Of a stretch of 64,000 bases of DNA, positions 25,901 to 36,126 are shown in pieces; within the stretch, counting starts at the first letter, position 1; each line of letters begins with the position of its first letter. Origin of the DNA: Lasiodiplodia sp. COLG20 (lineage: Eukaryota > Ascomycota > Dothideomycetes > Botryosphaeriales > Botryosphaeriaceae); assembly GCA_009801085.1 (NCBI GenBank), contig VNWV01000008.1, positions 1,488,001 to 1,552,000 of the forward strand, read 5' to 3'. The translations under genes were made by a program, and so were the position numbers. The notes under the pieces were generated by a model. That model was not told the DNA's origin and ran no database searches. It was given only the letters and a program-made list of their open reading frames with translations.

Positions 25901-27259
25901 ACATTTTCAACAGCTCTCCCTCGCACGAACTGATGGAGGAGATCAGCCACAAGGCTAACGCGGCTGTGGCACAGCTGATCCACTCCAAGCTCGGCGAGAA
26001 GGCTCTTCTTCGCCGCCATGCTGGCCCGAACCCTCGTCGGCTGCAGACTTTCGTTGACAGAATGTCAGCCATCGGCTATGAGTTCGACCCATCCAGCAGC
26101 GGCACTCTGCAGAGCAGCCTGTTCCAGGTTGATGATCCCACTGTCCGCCAGGGCATGGAGACTCTTCTCGTGAAGACGATGCAGCGTGCCAAGTACTTTG
26201 TCGCTGGCAAGCAGACTGAGGACCAGTGGTCTCACTACGCTCTCAACCTGCCTATGTACACTCACTTCACCAACCCGTCGCGCCGGTATGCGGACATCAT
26301 TGTGCACCGCCAGCTCGAGGCTGCGCTTTCCAACGGGGCCATCGAGTTCACGGAAGACATCGAGTCTCTGAACAAGACGACGGAGATGTGCAACACCAAG
26401 AAGGATTCGGCACACAATGCTCAGGAGCAGAGCGTCCACATCGAGTCCTGCCGCAAGATGGACAAGACGCGCCAGGAAGTCGGTGGCGACCTCATCTCGG
26501 AGGGTATTGTGCTCTGCGTCTACGAGTCTGCGTTTGACGTTCTCATTCCCGAGTATGGATTCGAGAAGCGTGTGCACTGCGATCAGCTGCCTCTGAAGAA
26601 GGCCGAGTTCGACAAGAACAAGCGCGTGCTCGAGCTCTACTGGGAGAAGGGTGTTCCTTCGTCCACCTACATTCCGGAGGATGAGCGTCCCAAGCATGGT
26701 TCGGTGCGCGGCCACAACGCCGTGGCTGCGGCTCGCGAGGCGGAGGCGGCTAGGCAGGCAGCCAAGGAGAAGGAGGAGGCTCAGCGCCGCAACATGGACA
26801 CCAACACCATGTCTGCCGACGACGTGGATGCCCTCTTTGACGACGACGATGACGCGGTGTCGGATCTTGCCGACATGACGTCTGGCGTGTCGCTCAACCA
26901 GACGGGTGCGGACCGCCCGACGCAGAGCATGCCTCCGTCGCCGACGCGGACGGGCTTGATGGCGTCTGAGCACGCTCCTCACCGCACCAAGTCGGATCCG
27001 AAGATCTCGCAGAGTGCTAGCGAGGGCATCGAGTCGAAGCTGAGCAACAAGGAGAAGTACCTGAAGCTGTTCACTCTCCGCGAGGAGAACGGCGACTACA
27101 TCCAGGACGTCAAGGAGATGACTCGCGTGCCTGTGATCCTGAAGACTGATCTTACCAAGAGCCCTCCGTAAGTAGTGGCCTGTTCGTCTGTGTGGGGGCT
27201 AAGCTAACGTGTCGCGCAGATGCCTTACCATCAGGTCTCTTAACCCGTACGCTCTTTAA
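22998..27259 (+). CDS. SSD1: Ssd1-type RNA-binding protein with degenerate RNase II domain
   Basis: Three exons (22998-23094, 23213-27167, 27220-27259) encode 1363 residues. The first exon gives the conserved start through SPSELTPLM and the last gives the conserved end CLTIRSLNPYAL. The N-terminal third is Gln/Asn-rich and prion-like, with a run of 12 Gln (144-155) and an exact HxRRxS site for NDR kinases of the Cbk1 type (HTRRHS, 175-180). Cold-shock-like and RNB (RNase II/Dis3) domains follow. In the RNB motif the residues are D752, E758, D760 and D761, so one of the four metal-binding Asp is Glu; this agrees with Ssd1 being an mRNA binder rather than a nuclease. Yeast Ssd1 controls translation of cell-wall mRNAs. 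Intron 1 is 118 nt, one of the longest in the window. Confidence 0.95.
23545..23580 (+). repeat. CAG/CAA tract coding for 12 glutamines in Ssd1
   Basis: Twelve consecutive glutamine codons, mixing CAG and CAA. A second, shorter CAG/CAA cluster lies at about 24014-24032. Such tracts vary in length between strains. Confidence 0.9.
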
Positions 27260-28650
27260 GCGGCATGACGATCAGACGTCTACATGGTCGTTCTATCCAG
27301 CGCAGAACCAATTAAGTTGTGGGCGGGGAATCCGACGAAGCGGGCGGTCAGATTGTCGTCGCGTTGCTTTGTACACATTCTTCCGTGCTGTACATAGCCT
27401 GTGCAGACCAACCGTCCATCCCTTAGGCAGAGGACTTGACGGGACTCTGCTGCTTTTATTCACAGCGACGACATGGTTACGGCTGCGTGGGGCAGCGTTG
27501 ATGCAGAAAAACGGCGCAGTTTGCGAAGGGAGGGCCAGATTGCGTAATGGGAGAAAAAGAACGGTTCTCGCGGTCGCGGTAGATGGCAGCGAAGGAAAGA
27601 GTTTGCATTATGCTGTTAATGAGTTGAGCTTTAGGCGAAAATAAGTAGTTGAGCAGCGATAATAGTTAGAGGTTCTTGCGTTGCGTGTCGGCTACATGTG
27701 GAGGTCCATGCGCTCTCCAGCGGAGGTGTCTCGGACGGCGAACCTTAATCTTACTCTCTCTCCTCTGCGATTCTCCACGGCGACAGACGCGTGTGTGCAG
27801 CCAGGGGCGCTTCGCAGCTATGGCTAAGCTCCCGGCTCGCGCGCTTGGCTATCTGCGGGGCGGCTTGGCTCTGCGGCGCGCCGTGTGTCGTGGGCCTGGA
27901 AGGCAGCACGTTGCCTATCCGGGCCGCGCTCGGAAGACGACGTCCCACGAGGGCGAAATGACGATCAATGCAGCCGTTGGTCGGCTCGCCCAAGTTCCGG
28001 CCACGAAGATACGGGTGATGGAGCTCGATCGGTTTCAGCGATTGGCCCTCGCGTCGCAGAACCCCCGTCATGACACGCCCAACACCACACCCACCAACCG
28101 ACGCCTCCGCCCCCCACCGCTGCCGTCGCGGAGACAGCTACGGAGAAGCATGCGGTTAAGGTTCCCGGATGCGAAAAGCTTGTCACTTCCGTGAGATTGG
28201 ATGCCTTCGCGCGGAAGTCACTGCATCCGCCTACCATCCGTCCGCCTTGGCACCAAATTTGGCGAATAACGCGCTTGTGGCTCGTCTCAGGCCTGGTATA
28301 AGGTCTCAAGTTACCTTCCAAGAGCCTTGCCTCCCAAGACCTCTTTGCTCGGCGGGCCAGGTACAGCGATCCCTTTAATATTATCGCCCGCTTCTTATAT
28401 TCACTTCGATCCGGAGCCCGCCCTCTTTCATTCCTGAGGCTCCGTTCCTGCTGCGCAGCTTAATACAACCTTTTTTGAGGCTCAGGTGGCCGACCTTCCT
28501 TTCACGCCCACACGGCATCATCATTCTTTTATTTCACGTCCCTGGTTGGACTACCGTTCCTTCGCCCTTTTCACGACGTTGCGCTTTGACAGCCTCGCAC
28601 ACGGCACGACACTTCAACCATCAATCTCTAATATCTAACGTCAATCAACC
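27260..28650. other. Intergenic region, SSD1 3' end and RDS1 promoter
   Basis: 1.4 kb between tandem plus-strand genes. The right part (28380-28650) is CT-rich with short AT blocks (TTAATATTATC near 28375) and is the likely promoter and leader of the Rds1 gene. A 172-codon open frame at 27676-28194 has poor codon use and no family likeness. Confidence 0.5.
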
Positions 28651-30048
28651 ATGCCTAGCATAAGGAAGATTCTCCGGGCCATCTTCGTCCTGGGCCCCGT
28701 CGTGTCCAATGCCGCTCCGCTTTTCAACTGGCCTCTGATGTCGCGGAACGACTTGTATGTTCCCGAAGGTGGGCTCGCCGAAGGAGAGGGAAGCTATCCG
28801 GCCGCTGCATCAGTGCCAGCAGAAGAAGCCGTCACTCCCGCCGCAGACACGGCCGCAATGGCCGAGGCGACCGCGTATGCTGCTGCTGCCACCCCTGAGG
28901 TTGCTTCCACGCCAGCAGCTGCCGCTGAGTATTCCGTCGCTGCTGCCGCCGCTGAGTATTCCGTTGCTGCTGCCGCCGCTGAGACTCCCGCCGCTGTCGA
29001 GACTCCCGCCGCCGCCGAAACTACTGCTGCTGCCGAAACTACCGCTGCATCCGCCACTGAGACTGCTGCAGCCGCTGCAGAAACCGCTGCCGCCGGCGGC
29101 CTTTCCGACATCGATATCCTGCAATTGTAAGACAACTGAGAATTAGCGCGTATGACATTTCTAACACTCCAGACAGCGCCCTGACGGCCGAGCATCTGGA
29201 ATCAGAATTCTACAGGCAGGGCTTCGCCAAGTTCCCCGCCGAAGACTTCAAGGCTCTGGGCCTCAGCGACGACGACATCGCCGCTCTGCAGCAGATCGGC
29301 GCCACCGAGGCCAGCCACGTCTCGACGCTCCTCTCGAGCATCGCCTCGGCCGGCACGCAGCCCGTCGCTCCGTGCGAGTACGAATTCGGGCTCACGGACG
29401 CCGAGACGATGCTAAAGACGGCGCGCATCCTCGAGGCCGTGGGCGTGTCGGCGTACCTGGGCGCGGCCCCGCTCATCAGCGACCCGGCCATCCTCAGCGC
29501 CGCGGCGTCCATCGTCACGGTCGAGGGCCGCCACCAGACGCTGATCCGCACCGCCGCGGGCGCCGAGCCCGTGCCCGCCGCCTTCGACACAGCCCTGGGC
29601 CCGCGCGCCGTCTTCACGCTCGCCTCGCAGTTCATCAAGAGCTGCCCCGACGGCTCCAACCTCAACGTCCAGGCCTTCCCGGCCATCTCGCTCGGCAGCA
29701 CCACCAAGGCCGACGCCGGCCAGAGCCTCGTCCTGGAGGACCCCGCGCAGCCCGAGGGCGCCCAGTTCTGCGCTTTCATGAGCAAGTGAGTTTTCCCTTC
29801 TATAATTTCCGTGAACTATGATTCTAACATGAGTTTAGTGGCGGCGTTCAATTCTCTTCGTTGGCCAACGGCAACTGCGAAGTCCCGCAGGGCCTCATCG
29901 GTGAGACGTTCATGATGGTTACGAGCAAGAAGGGTATCACTGACGATGACGTCCTTGCTGGGTAAGTCCTTGTCCCTCATATCCCCTATACAAGATCAAT
30001 CGACTAATTACTTTTCTGTGCAGCCCTTCCGTCCTTCAGATGACGTAG
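28651..30048 (+). CDS. rds1: Rds1-type secreted ferritin-like protein with Ala-rich spacer
   Basis: Four exons (28651-29126, 29177-29785, 29839-29961, 30024-30048) encode 410 residues. An N-terminal signal peptide (ILRAIFVLGPVVSNA, cut near residue 21-23) is followed by a low-complexity stretch of Ala, Glu, Thr and Pro (about 48-150) and then a ferritin-like helical domain (about 155-330), with family blocks ILQFALTAEHLESEFYRQG and EYEFGLTDAETMLKTARILE. Fission yeast rds1 is a stress- and glucose/cAMP-responsive gene; many moulds secrete relatives. No clear di-iron set can be assigned by eye, so enzyme activity is not claimed. The exon 2 acceptor is the second of two closely spaced AGs (29175-29176); the first would break the frame. 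Confidence 0.87.
28900..29095 (+). repeat. Alanine-rich tandem repeat in the Rds1-type gene
   Basis: A 27-nt unit (GAGTATTCCGTCGCTGCTGC followed by CGCCGCT, coding EYSVAAAAA) occurs twice in tandem at 28926-28979 and then decays into units of the form GAG-ACT-CCC-GCC-GCT and GAA-ACT-GCT-GCT. The whole stretch codes for an unfolded Ala/Glu/Thr spacer. Confidence 0.8.
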
Positions 30049-31252
30049 ACGAGCTCATTGCCAGCGCAAAACAAGGAGATTTACTCCTTTCTTCTTTCAA
30101 ACTTAATCTTCTTTCAAAGGCGGTGTAAGATGTAGTTGTAGGGGGCAAAGGAGCAGGAGCGCGAGAAAGCTGGGAAGAGACACTTCATCGCTCATATACC
30201 CCCTGGAGAAGAAGGGGAAGAAAAGAGTGAGAAATCCCGCGGGAGGTGGCGTTGGGATGGGTATGTGTGAGAAAATGGTGGCCAACTCTTGGGCAGTGCA
30301 GGGACTTTGCCCTAGCCTCCTTTCCTTTCACTAGTCCCGCCTGGAACGGGGTTTATCTTCTTCTTCTTTCTACTATTACCTCTTCTCTGATCACGACAGA
30401 TGGCTTCTTCTTATGTTTTCCTCTTTTTCTTTTTCTTCTCAAGATACCAAGCGTTGCTCAGGACAACGATATGAAAACCCCCTTTTATGTAATAAGCCTC
30501 TACAGAGCAAAAAGGAAAAGAATTCATTCAACGCAAGACCATCAACGACCAGAGAGACCTTGTGTGACAAAGCCAAGGACTAAGAAAGATTGCATTACCT
30601 AATTCAAGCATATCATAAGCGAGCAAGGATATAATGCTATTCTCGTCTATCTCGGCAAAGTGATCTGCAAATCTGAGATTGAGGGGAAGTGGGGGGAGGG
30701 GTCGTCATGCAGCACTTATGTAACAGGAGCCGCATCTCGCAACGTCTCACCATTGACCAAAAAAAAAAAAGAAGGCCCCTCTCCGTTAAAAAATTTTCAC
30801 GCTCTCCTTCACATGCTTATCCGGATCTTTCCCTTTTCGTCCTCCCTATCTATACCTCATATCTTTTCCTCGTGATGAATGGTTGCATAAGCTTGGCACG
30901 AAGAGACTAAGAAAGGAAAGCGGGTCCCTGATATACCCTGCCCCTCTTTCACTCGCGAAGGGTTTGCACGAGGAAGCGACGCCTTTTTTTTTTTTTTTTT
31001 TTAGGTCGAAAGTCTCTTGGATATCGTAGAATGCGTATGAACGTGCCAGTAAGCAATTACTAGTTGTAAATGAAAAATTATATTCTAAGTATGCACATTT
31101 CTTCAAGAGTATATATACGACTTCTATTTCTAGTCATTGTACATCCCTATTTCTAGATTCTGGATTCTATGCCGAGCCAGCAATGTTATATCGAATCGTC
31201 TACTACTAGGCAAGAAAGAGTAAGAGGAAAGAAGGAGGAAGACCGGAAAACG
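30049..31252. other. Convergent intergenic region with a T19 tract
   Basis: 1.2 kb between the Rds1-type gene and the carrier gene, both ending here. It is AT-richer than the genes and includes an uninterrupted run of 19 T (30984-31002) and an A11 run near 30760. No gene is visible. Confidence 0.55.
30984..31002. repeat. Homopolymer run of 19 T
   Basis: Nineteen consecutive T in the intergenic region between the Rds1-type and carrier genes; on the carrier strand it would be an A tract in the downstream flank. Length in an assembly may be imprecise. Confidence 0.85.
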
Positions 31253-32777
31253 CTATCTCCCGACAGCGGCCTCCGAAGCCTTCAAGCTGCCGACGACCGA
31301 GAAGCATATGAGCGGCGAGATGAGGTACGAGAGCTGAACAAGCAACAGTTGTTAGCATTCTACCGTCAGGAGAGGAAGGGGGAGCAGCGGAAACTCGTCT
31401 CCGGGGTCTAAAAACTCACCGTCAAAAACCTCGCAATCGACATCTTCTCCTTCTCGTCGCTCCCATTCACATCGGCCAGCGCCGTCAGTTTCATGGCCGG
31501 CGGGCCGGCGGGCATCAGCATCATGGCGAACCACAAGATGGGGTCCTCGTCGAGGAGGTTGGTGCGGGTAGCCAGGGCCCAGACGAGCGGGATGGAGATG
31601 AGGGGCCATAGGACGTAGCGGACGAAGGTGATGATGGCGAAGGGCAGCCAGGGCACGGAGCCACTCTCTTGGCCGGCCTTCTGCTTGCGCAGGCTGGCGA
31701 GCAGCTTGACGCCGACGACGATGACCTGCAGGCTGGCGAAGAGGTCGCCGACGTTCTTGATCGACGACGTCAGCCACGCCTTGAAGTAGCCGCCCGCGTC
31801 GGGCGCGGCGAAGAAGAGGCGGTGCAGCGCGGGCGTCAGGCCGACCAGGCAGCCCAGCGCCGCGCCGATGACGGGCGCGTTGGCGAACTGGTAGGCGAAC
31901 GAGAGCAGCGAGCGCGCCCACGGCGGGAGCTGCGAGAAGCCGCGGGCGCCGCGCGCGTACGCCTTGCGGCCCGCCTTCCGGCTCTTGCGCGCGATCGGGT
32001 CGGGCAGGAGCGACGTCTCCTCTGTGACGTGCTCCTCGCCGTCGTTTTCGTCGTCGTTGGAGGATGACGCGGCGGCGGGGTGCTGCTGCGTGGGCCTGAT
32101 GCGTCCGCCTTCGATGTCCTCGGTGCCCTCGATGACGGGAAAGCCGTCGCTGGAATCATCGGATACGTCTCCATCGCTCTTGTTCTCATTGTCGTCTTGG
32201 TCAGGCGCGTCTTCTTCTTGGCCGTTCAGCAGGCGGGGGCCGAGCGCGAAGGTCAACGAGTTGCTAACGATGGCATTGACGAGGAAGTACGACTTTGCGC
32301 GATCAATGACGTCGTCAGAGCCGTCAAGGCTCGATAGCACGCCTGTCGAACTGAGGGATTGGACGAGAAGGAGCGGCAGGGATGTCGTGTTGTTGAAGGT
32401 AATGGCCGGCGTAACCCAAGCGGGAAATTTGAAAACGCGCGTCATCAGGGTGCCAAAGGCCACTGAAATGATGTTGTATATGATGGCGAATACTGCGGGG
32501 CGCCGTTAGCGGCAAGGTGCTCTTATCAGTTGAGATTTGCCGTCTTACTGAGTATAGGCACGTACTTGGCGCCGCTGTCGAGACTGAGCTGCGATCCAAC
32601 GTTGTGAATCAGCAGCGCAGGCAGGAACAGGCGCACGCATGTCTTGGAGATGTCCTTGGCCGAGCTCTCAGAGATGAGGTTGAACTGGCCGGCCACTGCG
32701 CCGTAGAAGATGGTTAACAAAACGGAGATGGAGGCTTGGAGAGCCGCCAGGAAGACGGTCAGCATGCCGGAAGCCAT
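31253..32777 (-). CDS. Auxin efflux carrier (AEC/PIN-like) family membrane transporter
   Basis: Three exons (32777-32549, 32492-31420, 31333-31253) encode 460 residues. Ten hydrophobic segments fall in two blocks, five near the N-terminus and five after a long acidic cytosolic loop (about residues 165-255, rich in D, E and S). Family marks are VRLFLPALLIHNVGSQL in the first block and LPFAIITFVRYVLWPLIS and MMLMPAGPPAMKLTALADV in the last. The final short exon supplies LSYLISPLICFSVVGSLK. Fungal AEC proteins sit in the ER or plasma membrane; their substrates are largely unknown and fungi are not shown to use them for auxin. ATG at 32777 is the first in-frame ATG. Confidence 0.9.
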
Positions 32778-34036
32778 GCTGAGAAGTAATTGGGGGAGAA
32801 TTGATGGAGGAGCGAGAGTGGACAAAGCGGCGAGCGGACGCGTTTTCAGGCACGCGAGCAGAAGGCCCAGACGCTTGAGGCGCGGCGGGAGTCGAGGCCT
32901 ACGTCATATCGCGATGAAGTGCCGCCGACAATCTTGGTATTTCGCATTGGCGGCGGCCGCCGGTGGAGGAGGCTGCCATCGTTGCAAAAAGTCGTCCCTG
33001 TTGATCGGTCGGTCTAGATGGGCTTGGATGTCGTCAGGAGCGACGACCCATGGCAATGGGTTTGGTGTTGGCTGGGCGGTGGCCGTCAACGTGACCGCGT
33101 TACCTCCGCGGACCTGCCCCGCCACATCATTCCTTGGTCCACTAGCACACGGGAAACTCTGCACGCATTTCGCGTTCTCCATCTGAGATGTGTCAGTGAC
33201 GTCGAGACACGACAGCATGTCGTGGCCGCCACGTGTGAGCCAAGCGCCTGAGGGGCAAGCGGCCACTGAAGCAGCTAACACATATGCTCGTACGTCTCAG
33301 GAAGGACGAGATATCCTGTGTTTATTTAACTACTAAAACGAGTTGGAAATTATCCTGTAGTGTGAGAAATGATTGGGACCGGTATCAGCACTGATCAGGT
33401 ACAACACCAGATCAACCATCATGACCTTCCGTATCGGGTAGTGCATGATGAACGTTGCAGATCCGGGGAAATTGCCGATGAAACACTCGGCTCGTGCACA
33501 TTCATCGCCGCACAGACGCAGAACTCTCTCCACAATTTGCAATCAATTTGTCTTCAAGCGATAGTCTCGCTAAGAATAGCCATGTTGGACAGCGCACGGT
33601 TGATACCCAGCTCGCTGTCAAAGTCGACAAGACGTCAATTCACGCATGATGCAGGAGGATCTTCAAGATAGTCGCGAAATTTTTTTGGTATTTTGCGCTA
33701 ACAAAGCAGTGATCATGCAACCGCAGCCATCCGGTACGAAACCAGACGGGAGATCCTGTAAGAGGATCGTGACAATAAGTTGAGGGAAACCATCGTTGCT
33801 AGAAACAGGACGAGCAAAGGCCACGAGTCAACCAAACCCATCAAGGGAGGGACATCAGAACTGCCAATGCTGTGAAAACCAAAACCCTCCGACGAAAAAG
33901 GATCTAGAAAGAGGAAAGGACTGGAACCCAAATATCGACAGAACTTTTCCTGAACGGAGGGGACTAAGCGCCTCGTTCCATAATCTCCGGGAGCTCACCA
34001 GCTCCCCCGCCCGTACACCTATGAAGGCAGGGCAAA
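32778..34036. other. Intergenic region upstream of the carrier gene
   Basis: 1.26 kb between tandem minus-strand genes: promoter of the carrier gene on the left, cpcA 3' untranslated region on the right. No open frame is convincing. Confidence 0.5.
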
Positions 34037-35410
34037 TCACGACTGGAGATAACCGAGGCTGAGCGCGATGTTCTTCCACTTCTCGGCCTCATCCGAGGCC
34101 TTCTTCTGCTCCTCTTCTAATTCAGCAATGCGCTTCTCCAGCTCCTGCACGTGCTCGTACTTGCGCTGCCTGGACTCACGTGCAGCAAGAGTGTTGCGAG
34201 CACGCTTCAGCGCAACCTTGTCGCTCGGGTCTGTCACCGTGATGGGAGGCAGAGGGCCCTTGCGACGGCGAGGCTTGCTGACACCAGCGTTCTGCGTGAG
34301 AACGGCGGGCGAGTTGGTGCTTGACTTGCGCCGGCTGGACGCGTCAACCACCACGGGCTTGGGCGAGCTGTTGTTCGAGCTGGACTGGGTGAAGGACTGG
34401 TTGCTGACGGTGCGCTGGAGCGGGTTTGCAGTAGCAGCAGACTTCTCCTCTTCCGGGAAGAGCGAGAACCAGTTCTGAGAGGACATGTCGCCATCCTGGA
34501 AGATGGGCGAAGTGTCGTAGCTGTCGCCGATGTAGGGAGACTCGTTGATGGACGGCGACGTCAAGTTGGTGAAAGCAGTCGAGGGAGGCGCCGAGGCGAG
34601 AGGGTCGTGGAAAATGTCCTTGGGCGACACGGTGGCCGCGGTGCCAACGGAGCCGGCCATGTGGTCGTTCATCGAAGTGAAGCCGGCGGTGGCGTACGTG
34701 TCCCAGTCGATCTCGACGTTGAACGAGTCGAGGGGAGCGACGCCCCCGAAGGTAGCAATGTTCACTTCCTTGTCTGGCATGGCGTTAGAGCGGGCGCGTG
34801 GCAGGTGCGGGACCGGCTGAGAATTACCTGCGAGCATGGTGCCGGTGGAGTGGTTCCTCTGGTGCTTGTTGTTCTGGTTTGCTGTGCTACTGGAGAAGAG
34901 CGGAACGGGTGGACGAGAGTGTTGCGAAGTGGTGTTTCGACGAAATCCGATAGTTGATGCGGGTGCGCTGTTGGCGTAGAATGGCGAGCCGTTAAACGTA
35001 GGACGAGACGGAGGAGCGCTCGGAAGACGAGGGGGCTGGGGAGCCTGCGTCGGTTGATCGAACAGTTGAAAGTCTTCCGAGGGGAAGCTCAGTCGTGGTT
35101 GCTGCGGTGTAGGATGCCGTGAGGCGTGGGGAGCTGGTGAGGGGAGCCATGGTGACTGATTGGAAGCCGTGGTGAACGACGTTCGGTCGAACGTTGTAGG
35201 GCGTCTAAAGCTGGAGCGCGAGGCTGGGCTTGAGACAGTTCCTTGCGGAAACTGTTGTTGAGTGGGGAGATTGAATATTGGAGAAGTTGAGGAAGCCAGG
35301 GCGGGAGGGGGGTTACGCAGCCATGATGACGATTCTCTGGCTGTGTTTATGAGTGTGGTGGAGGCGGAAGATGGGGAAGGAAAGTTGCCTGAGAGGGCGA
35401 CCGGCGACAT
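34037..35410 (-). CDS. cpcA: CpcA/Gcn4-type bZIP activator of amino-acid biosynthesis (cross-pathway control)
   Basis: One open frame of 457 codons runs from the ATG at 35410. The C-terminal 65 residues form the bZIP: basic region VALKRARNTLAARESRQRK and a leucine zipper starting at VQELEKRIAELEEEQ. This is the Gcn4/Cpc1/CpcA type, which binds TGA(C/G)TCA and switches on amino-acid synthesis during starvation. The central acidic segment (around DSFNVEIDWDTYATAGF and the block with QNWFSLFPEEEKS) fits an activation domain. The N-terminus is a Ser/Pro/Gln-rich region. A 54-nt stretch at 34774-34827 has all signals of an intron but is in frame, so the mature protein may be 439 rather than 457 residues. 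Upstream ORFs and two binding sites lie in the leader and promoter (see separate entries). Confidence 0.92.
   Translation of the reverse strand: MSPVALSGNFPSPSSASTTLINTARESSSWLRNPPPALASSTSPIFNLPTQQQFPQGTVSSPASRSSFRRPTTFDRTSFTTASNQSPWLPSPAPHASRHPTPQQPRLSFPSEDFQLFDQPTQAPQPPRLPSAPPSRPTFNGSPFYANSAPASTIGFRRNTTSQHSRPPVPLFSSSTANQNNKHQRNHSTGTMLAGNSQPVPHLPRARSNAMPDKEVNIATFGGVAPLDSFNVEIDWDTYATAGFTSMNDHMAGSVGTAATVSPKDIFHDPLASAPPSTAFTNLTSPSINESPYIGDSYDTSPIFQDGDMSSQNWFSLFPEEEKSAATANPLQRTVSNQSFTQSSSNNSSPKPVVVDASSRRKSSTNSPAVLTQNAGVSKPRRRKGPLPPITVTDPSDKVALKRARNTLAARESRQRKYEHVQELEKRIAELEEEQKKASDEAEKWKNIALSLGYLQS
34774..34827 (-). other. Probable in-frame 54-nt intron in cpcA
   Basis: On the gene strand the segment starts GTAATT, has CTCTAACG about ten bases before its end, and finishes CCAG. 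Its length equals many introns in the window. Removal keeps the frame and joins MLA to DKEVNIATFGG; retention adds 18 residues with low family likeness. Confidence 0.55.
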
Positions 35411-35586
35411 ATTTGAACCGCGTGCGCGGCGTAGCGAACAGCCAAGGCCGGCTGTGACTCATTGTTTGGTCGGCCAATCAGCGGCGGGCTGAGTGGACTT
35501 GTGCAGGGGCTGACCATGGGTCCGGCGCACGTCGGCCTTGCGGGCTAGCGGCCGATGGAGGCTGCCTATCGCCCGCCCAGCGACAT
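35313..35586 (-). promoter_or_regulatory. Upstream ORFs in the cpcA leader
   Basis: Reading the cpcA strand, a 6-codon ORF (MSLGGR, 35586-35566) is followed by an ATG at 35517 that opens 56 codons and ends at 35347, and by an ATG at 35462 that opens 49 codons and ends at 35313. The last two overlap the cpcA start (35410) out of frame. Gcn4-family genes are classic cases of translational control by upstream ORFs. Whether all of these are in the mRNA depends on the transcription start and on possible leader splicing, neither of which can be read from the DNA. Confidence 0.55.
35455..35461. promoter_or_regulatory. TGACTCA Gcn4/CpcA-type site, proximal
   Basis: A perfect TGACTCA, 45 bp upstream of the cpcA start codon. 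This is the consensus for Gcn4/CpcA itself. It overlaps the 35462 upstream ATG. Confidence 0.45.
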
Positions 35587-36119
35587 CTGATCTCTCGTCC
35601 TCCAGTCCCCACCACTGCACGATGGCGTCCGCAAACCTCGCTGCGCGCGTCGAACCGCCCCCCGCAGCGCCCTTCGAGGCCGGCGGGCTGCTGCGTGTCC
35701 GGTTGCGAAGCCTGCTGCCTGGGCGCTCCTTTCTCGGAGGCGGAGCACGCGGCACGGCACACACGGTATCTCAAACCGGCTTAGACCAGCACTGAGGCTG
35801 GCAGGAAATAACGCGCGCTGGCGGAGGTTTCGGCCCTGATCGTGCGAAGGGCGTGCAAAGGGCGTCCCACTAGGCCCAGCAGAGCAAGTTCCACGGCGGG
35901 CGATGAGAAAGCCGACGCAGGCAGCGAGGCCACGACTGTGGCCCGCGTGGCCGTCAGACCGTCAGCCGCGCTAGCCACAATATCTTTGCTGCCTCGCCCC
36001 CAAGCCACCCCAATCCTCCGTCGACACCGGTGCTGACTTGGGCACCGCGGTGAGTGGAGCCAATAGGTAACACGCGCACCGCATTGCCTCCTCGCAACCC
36101 CAGAAACCAGGCTGCACAA

Positions 36120-36126
36120 TGAGTCA
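36120..36126. promoter_or_regulatory. TGAGTCA Gcn4/CpcA-type site, distal
   Basis: A second perfect site (TGAGTCA), about 710 bp upstream of the cpcA start. With the proximal site it suggests autoregulation, which is known for Aspergillus cpcA. Confidence 0.45.

Noticed and set aside
23656..26019. 787-codon open frame antisense to SSD1
   Set aside because: It mirrors the third-position bias of SSD1 and shows no domain; it is a shadow frame.
27676..28194. 172-codon open frame after SSD1
   Set aside because: Arg/Pro-rich composition, no host codon bias and no domain; probably chance.
30984..31002. T19 run as an RNA polymerase III terminator
   Set aside because: No Pol III gene (tRNA, 5S, U6-like) can be recognised upstream on either strand.
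35622..35795. 57-codon plus-strand ORF in the cpcA leader region (MASANLAARVEPPPAAPF)
   Set aside because: Short, no domain, and antisense to the probable cpcA leader; not enough to call a gene.
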